From: Owenia fusiformis | Lineage: Eukaryota; Annelida; Polychaeta; Sabellida; Oweniidae | Direction of reading: 5' to 3' | Assembly: GCA_903813345.2 (NCBI GenBank) | Contig: CAIIXF020000010.1 | Span: 28,608,425-28,672,424 of the forward strand | DNA: 64,000 nucleotides | Shown here: piece by piece, positions 57,345 through 64,000 of the stretch | Position numbering within the stretch: position 1 is the first letter of the stretch | How the letters are laid out: every line of letters starts with the position of its first letter | Position numbers and translations under genes: made by a program | The notes under the pieces: generated by a model | The model's input: only the letters and a program-made list of their open reading frames with translations | What the model was told of the DNA's origin: nothing | The model's database searches: none

Positions 57345-58498
57345 GCTTTATCCCATGGTTGCAAGGAGGATATAGATCGAATATCACATGATGATATATT
57401 TGATATATGGATCAAGATATCATATTTTAGCAAACAATTTACAAACCATCGAATATCACTTTTAAACTATCGAATATCACATCTTAAATAGAGGATATCC
57501 TATGATTTTTATCCACGAATGGATATGATATCTGCACGAGTGAGCGTAGCGAGAGAGTGTAGATATCAACATCCATGAGTGGATTAAAATCATATCACGA
57601 GTAAATCATAGGATGTTCTTTATATTCCATAGTTAAAGTCATCATCAGAATCGTCGGGAATTAAGTGATTTGAAACAAATTTTCCAAACGATACGGCGAT
57701 ATTGACACTTAGCCTCGTTTTGAGTCTGAAGTAGCGAAAATCCATAAACCATGGCATACGGCGCCATATGTCATGGCTAAAACACCGTATGCTATGGTTA
57801 AGTGAAAATTTGCCAAAAATATCATATTTTACCACTGATTTCAAAAATACCGTTTTTATTTTGACATGTTATCCTTTGGATACCATGCTAACTATGGAAT
57901 AATATAGCAATATCCTATGGCTCTGAAAAAATATCACTTATATCCATGAGTGGATATTGATATCTTCGCGAGTGAGCGCAGCGAATGAGTGAAGATACTG
58001 ATATCCATAAGTGGATATAAGTGATATTTTTGAAAAACCATAGGATTGTCCGTTTATCCCATTGGGAATTATTATCCAGCGAACATTGAATAGTCAAATA
58101 AATTGCAATGGAAATTCCATTTCGTCTGACATTTTGATTGTGATAATTCAACGAACGTCATATACGTGACGTAACAGAGTGGTTTGTATTTAATGCGAAC
58201 GCCGTAAAATCAAGATCCCAAAAAATAAAAATATATAATAAGTATATAAACAATCGTTTTGCTGAATTAATAAAAAAATTGAAAAAATCAAAACCATCGA
58301 ATATCACTTTTGAAACCATCGAATATCACTTTTGAAACCATCGAATATCACCTTTCAAAAAGTGATATTCGATGGTTTCAAAAGTGATATTCGATGATTT
58401 GGGAATTGTTTGCTAAAATATGATATCTTCATCCACGTATCAATTATATCTTCACGTGATATTCGATCTATATCCTTGTAACCATGGGATAAATAAGG
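57345..58498. repeat. Nested foldback element with three internal hairpins
   Basis: Outer arms 57,345-57,437 and 58,398-58,498 (CCATGG ... ATATAGATCGAATATCAC and inverse). Inside are hairpins at 57,498-57,613, 57,914-58,044 and 58,291-58,398; the last is built from CCATCGAATATCACTTTTGA repeats. No coding signal. Confidence 0.75.
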
Positions 58499-58890
58499 GT
58501 TATGTACTGGGAGGTTTTGGATATGCGGTTTTTCCAGAGGGAGATATGCATATCTACCTGAGGGACCGTAGGGACAGAAAGTAGATGTGCATATCTCACG
58601 AGGGATGAACCCAATATCCAAACCGACCGTACATAACTGCTTTATCCTATACCAAGTAGAGTTTTCAGTAGTACAAGGTGTAAAAAATAAACAAATCATT
58701 TATATGCAAAGTCATTTTATTGCATTTCCACTTTTTTGGAAGCGGGAAGATACGCCCCGAAGCGGGAAGATATGCACCGAAGCGGGAGATATGACGGGAG
58801 ATATGGAGGTTCTTGATATGTAAACCTCAAAATCAGGATACGGGATATATCTTACCAACTTATCTCCCTAAAACCCTACTTGGCATAGGA
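58497..58890. repeat. Hairpin family member related to 19,397-19,620
   Basis: GGGTTATGTACTGGGAGGTT at the start, apex GAGGGACCGTAGGGACAG, later GATACGGGATATATCTTACC and CTACTTGGCATAGGATAA. The same blocks occur in the interior of the 2,529-bp transposon copies. Confidence 0.7.
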
Positions 58891-59878
58891 TAAATCAAGA
58901 TAATTTCTACTCGCATCTAGTCTATTCTTACCTTCCTCTAAGGCCACTGTATCGTGGCCTTCCAGTAAAGATATATTCCTGCATGAACAACTGGTCATGT
59001 CGTAATCATAAAATTTGAAATCATATGTCCGCCATTTTTCCACATCACAATTTGAATTGCGAGTTTTGGTCTTATTACCTCACCAAAAATTCCAAAACAC
59101 ACATAAAGTGATCAGTGTATTAGTTCACATCTTCTGGATCGCTAACTTAGAATTTACAGCCAGTTACTAATGTCAGACGTTAACGACATTTCGTCCAGTT
59201 TTCGAACATCGCCATTTTTCTTGGAGCCATTTTGTTTTAATTTTAGACGCAATCCCGATGAAATCATGTCATATCTCATCAAAGAACCGAGCGGGGTCCG
59301 TTTTGATTAATGAGTTATTTATCTGGCGATTTTCAAAATATTCAATAAATTTATGACACGACGGCCAGCTTTTTTCAAATGGAGTTCACAGTATTCCAGA
59401 TGAAGTCCCCTCTAGCCAAGTATTGGCTAGAGACTCGAGTAGATCTATTCCACATGTTTGGGAAAAGTGTACAGGTAAATCTCCATGTTCAATTGATGTA
59501 TGATCAATATATACGAATCGAATGTATTCTCGTGTGCATTACAATATCCACATTGAAACATTTTTTGCCTGCAATGGACGTATAATGAATTAGAATATGA
59601 GGCCGTGTTATCATTCTAATGTAAAGTCATGGTATTTACTGTGGTATTGGGTTGCAAGTTAATATCAGATTCAATGCAAATTAGTCATCTAATATCAGAT
59701 GCGCGATCAGTCCAATAATCTAATTTCAGGTCATCAGTTCGATATCTAGCACTTGTTCTAACGACACGGTATTACTAGGCTATCATATTATAAATACACA
59801 CACATATAAAACAATCAAACTGGTACACGATATAAGCACGACTGCTCTTTCAATTGAGTATAAATGTTGATAAACTTA

Positions 59879-60090
59879 CCCGGAAGTCAAGACATACACG
59901 TTTAGACGATGCTATTTTCAGTTCAGTGTAAGAGTAAATGCCCGGATATCGAGGCATTTTCGTGTAAAGTTTTAACCAAGCATCTAAAATCGGGTTATAT
60001 TGCGTGTAGAATTTATCGATATCAGGGCCGCTACATGCCAGTGCAATATAGTCCTGTACACTGGCCAGAAATCTCATTTCAATTTGTAGG
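59879..60090 (-). CDS. Possible exon, family not recognised
   Basis: Minus-strand frame with GLQIEMRFLASVQDYIAL, DIDKFYTQYNPILDAW and RVCLDF, ending at a good CGG|GTAAGT donor near 59,879. The acceptor is unclear: GCTCAG before GGCCTAC near 60,091 is one option. A 115-codon frame on the plus strand overlaps it, so the coding strand is not certain. Confidence 0.3.
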
Positions 60091-60737
60091 CCCTGAGCTT
60101 GCAAAACATGAAAGGATTTTCCAGCTTGTATGCGAGAGTACAGAGCCTGATAGTGAACCTATGTCTAAAAGAACACCCCATTTCAAAGTGAACACTACTC
60201 TGGCCAACCCTATGTGTTGCAAGACTGAATGTGCATCATCTAAAACTGGATTTTAGAAACCAAACTCACTGGACTGTGTAGATAAATGTGAAAAATAATC
60301 ACAGATAAAATACCACAAGATTTCACTATACTGTTACTGTTATATCTATCCATTTTCCAGATGGTCGAAATTCCCTGGATATCAATGGACAAAGACTTGC
60401 TTCTTCCTAACTTGGGTAACCCAACTACCAAGACTCGAATCATCAATCTTAATCATGCCGCTTTTCACATTTTCTCTCTCAAATTTGAATCAACTGCAAA
60501 ATTTTCTTGGATTTCCATACACTTTAGAGTGTTTACTACATGCCTATGTAAATTATTCCTTGCTAATTCCACTCTTTTCCACTGTATTTCTCAATTCAAA
60601 ACATGAATACCATGAACTTTGCCTCACAGGTTCTTAAATGGAAATTAAATCCCTATGAGGATGGAGCATGTTGTGAGCATTCCATGTTTTATATGTAATG
60701 ATGTCTGAGATTGCTTGTGAAATAATTGGGTCCAATG

Positions 60738-60990
60738 ATTATGTGAGCAGGGGGGGGGGGGGGGGGTGTTTATGAATAATAAGTATAAGAAATTAACCAC
60801 AAACCTGTATATCATATCACTAACAAAAAATAAGATTTATTTTGAATTTTACAAAAATTGATGCAACTTTCTTCAAAATTGAGCCAGAAGCTTCAAATAA
60901 AAAGCATTTTAAAGCTCTTTTATTCTTCTCTCTCTTATTGGGAATGCGGGGGGGTCACTCCCATTTCACCCACCCCTGGCTACGCCTGCT
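60738..60990. repeat. Repeat fragment with G-run and CTGGCTACGCC end
   Basis: Contains an uninterrupted G-run of about 17-18, the AAATAAAAAGCATTTTAAAGC stretch shared with 14,410-14,620, and CACCCCTGGCTACGCC. Confidence 0.55.
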
Positions 60991-61029
60991 TCTCAACATG
61001 AACGATGTAATCTGCCACAGATAAACATG

Positions 61030-64000
61030 TTAAGAATCATCGAAATGTGAACACCTTCCAATCAAAACAATTTTGGTCTCAAAGTTGTTTTGATTAGAAA
61101 AGTTTACTGCAGTTCCACGGATACAATTATTGTACTATAGTACCAAGTATTTGTAATGTCAAGTAATCTAAAGAAACTTCGATACCATATATTCTACATC
61201 ATAGTGATGTACATGTAAAAATCTAGAATTTCAAGAGGATTTTACCAAAGCAGTCCTACTAACTAATACTAGATATTTTTCTTTCTCAAGAGAAAAACCA
61301 TGGATTCCATCCCCTATCAACAAAGGAGTTGAGTTTAAATACTTAATCCTCGTAGCTACTTACCATACAAATATTGGTATACTTTAATTCATGATTTCAA
61401 AGTGTCTGATTAAAGGGTATATTCTTACATTTCTTGGATAATCTATAAGTAAATATTAAACAAGAACAAAGTAAGAGTCTATTAGGAAACAAAGGAGTGC
61501 GATTAAGTGTGTAAATCAGAAATTCACTAAAATAAAGTAAAACCTTGATTATAACTTGGTTTCACTTTAAAGTAAACTTCGTATTCCTCCGATTGACTCC
61601 AATGTGAAAATTCTTTAGGTTTCAATTTCTCAATGGTATAAACCCAAAAATTGGATAACAGAAGGTAAATTACAAACGAATCCACATAAATTATTTTTGA
61701 TTATAGTAATTTTTCTCTAATATAAATTCTACCTGAGTTAAGCTAATCAAATACAGCAGATAAAATCAATTAATGCCAATAGTAATATTAATGCAATTTT
61801 CAGCTTATTTCAATACTGTATAAAACAAAGTAATTAGTTCTCATTTTTGACCAGTATAACAAAGACCGGATAAACCTTCATGAAAATTACATGTCAAATG
61901 ATATAGAACTGCTCAATTACCGATCATAAAAATATTAGCTTCATGTTTTCTTGAGAAAAATGCACAAAGTGCCACTTAAGGCATCTTGATCTATTCAAAC
62001 ACTGTGCATTATTATACTGTTCCTTTAAATTGTAATATAACCTGATATACTAGTAAGGTAGAATCTCATCCATGATTGCAATATGCCTGACATCTCCAAT
62101 ATATCATATACCTGGTATATACAACATATACATCACAGTAATTGCATCGTGACTGTCATGTGCCTTGTATTATAGTACAATTTACCATGCAAATGATATG
62201 TGAAATATAGAAATAAGGGGTGTGGTTGATGGTGTGGCAGGATGGAGAGGTATGGTGTATCCTCACAAAAATATAAGTCCATATTTGAATGAATTGTCTC
62301 TTGTCAGTAAAACAAACACATTCATATTAAATATGAAAATAGGGCAATATTATCCATCAACATCTGATCTCATATCATCTCAGGTTTTTTATATTTCTTG
62401 TTGACAGACAGAGAAAGGTGAATCACAATGGCCAAATTATGTCATGTATTTAAGTCACTATTTACTTTTTGAGTTAGAAACTGGATTTACAGAAAACCAA
62501 AGACATAAATAATGGCCCCTCACAGGCCCCAGAAACCAACACTTTAAACAGGACTCCAGCAGAGTCATGAACAGTTAGAAAGACACAAATTGCCTATATT
62601 CACTGGAATATTCACCACATTCACAGTCATCAAGCAGATAATTGAACCAATTCTCTCATGAACTGTTTTCAACAGGTCACTCAAGTTTTGATTTTCATGT
62701 GAAAAAACTTTAGTAGTAAAATGTTCATAGAACTAAATCGTTTCCAGTTGACCTTTTTGAATCAGTATCTTAAATATCCCATTGAAACCTCGCTCTTTTT
62801 ACTATTATATTTGAAGGGCTGATCATTTTTGTAAGGGTTTCAACATTTGGTCCAAACCTGTGTTAAATTACCACTAATTTGGAACTTTATTTTGACCACA
62901 CTTTCAAATATATCTAACTCCATCCTACCATAATAAATGGTTTCCTGTCTTTTCTGAACCACAGGCTTTCTGTAGAAGAAATGTTTGAAAATGATTATAT
63001 TTTGGAAATGACCGGTTGTGGATAAGAATATACCATGAAGCTTGAGATAATAGGAGACTTTATGGGGAATATATGGGTCATTAACGAGCCAAAATGTCAA
63101 AAGCAATATGTTTGAAATCTTTCTGGTTGTCTGTTGTTTACTGAAGGAACTTCATACCCTATAGAAATAACTTTTCCTCTTTCAGAATTCAACATATTTT
63201 TATGATAGTAAATGCTATAAACTTTATATATAGAATAAGTTACCATATTGACTTTTTTCCACTGATAAATTAATTGATATTAGAAGTGAGCGTTTAATTT
63301 TAAAACAGCTATCATTCAACTTTACCATAAAACACAACTATCAACAGAAAATATTAATAAATATAGTGTTATACATACCCATGTTTGTTTATGCTACGCT
63401 ATTCCAAACCAAAATGCTATACGAAGTCAAAGGCCTCAAGCAGTGAGCGACAGTTAAATTCCACTAATCTTTGAAAATCTCATTACAGTTACACATTCAA
63501 TACGAATGTATAAATCAAACTTGCAATAATAATGAATAACTTATAGAATTGAACAATTCTTTCCAATAACTGTTTTTCTTAAGTGTTAATCCAACCCCAA
63601 GCAGTTTCTGGATGTCGTCTGACAAAAGCACTGGTGCATTATGGGTAATGTATCCCAGGCACTGGTATGGAACTCAGCCAACTGTTATTTCAACAAATGT
63701 GATTGCAATTATTGTTACCAATAAACCAGTTTCTAATTATGCCTATGTCTTATACCAATATCACGGCATGCTAATATAATACAACAATAGCAATTGAAGA
63801 ACAATCAAAAGCATGGAAAGAAGAGGAGACGATAGAATTAACAGAGAAGCAAGAATGTGAACATGAAAATGTCAATATCAAGATTGAATGAGAAACAATT
63901 TTGAGACATCCGAGAAAAGATTCATTAATTATGCAACATAGTTTGAAACCACTTCAATAATTAATTAATAATTAGCATAACATCAACACCAATATTTGCT
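61030..64000. other. AT-rich, intron-like DNA, nothing identified
   Basis: No exon with a plausible domain or splice pair, and no clear transposon ends were seen. Confidence 0.4.

Noticed and set aside
59909-60256. Plus-strand 115-codon frame as a gene
   Set aside because: No domain recognised and the minus strand is open over much of the same stretch with a better splice donor; neither is secure.

Overview
This is nuclear DNA from an animal, most likely a marine invertebrate (mollusc or other lophotrochozoan, or an ambulacrarian/cephalochordate). It is AT-rich and intron-rich, has canonical GT/AG splice sites, carries many non-autonomous DNA transposons and hairpin elements, and encodes extracellular protein families typical of Metazoa. 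There are no bacterial features. The assignment below animal level is inference.

Left third (1-29,100, genes on the minus strand): a tandem family of small secreted proteins built from WxxW (Mucin2_WxxW-type) domains. Each domain is encoded by two exons: a 92-nt exon carrying W-S-x-W-I-D-R-D-D and G-T-G-D-W-E, and a 195-202-nt exon carrying six cysteines. Introns are phase 0 inside a domain and phase 1 between domains. The copy at 10,485-15,124 is complete: signal peptide, three domains, stop, about 312 aa. The copy at 167-9,309 has the same exon order but is broken by a 340-bp insertion in one exon, a 1,869-bp insertion in another and an in-frame TGA in a third. Further relics lie at 21,029-23,091 and 28,621-29,093.

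Middle (15,500-36,000): almost entirely mobile or repeat-derived DNA. It contains two 2,529-bp transposon copies in inverted orientation with 5-bp target duplications (17,762-20,290 and 25,861-28,389). Two long inverted-repeat elements have arms made of degenerate tandem monomers (about 15,545-17,690 and 30,020-34,842); the second contains two degraded non-LTR retrotransposon 3' ends. Hairpin families and an 802-bp element with 14-bp terminal inverted repeats complete the region.

Right half (37,850-54,220, minus strand): a large terminal coding exon for a long disordered, Gln/Asn/Lys-rich tail (37,853-40,342), then the transmembrane and cytoplasmic exons of a single-pass receptor ending in Glu-Val-Ile-Val (54,216 down to 44,208). 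All its internal exons are phase 1-1 cassettes. Its last intron is almost filled by 5.6 copies of a 1,045-bp tandem repeat, apparently identical between copies. The extracellular exons are not in this window. From 54,217 to 64,000 I see mostly intron-like AT-rich DNA, a cluster of hairpin elements at 56,947-58,890 and one uncertain exon near 59,880-60,090.
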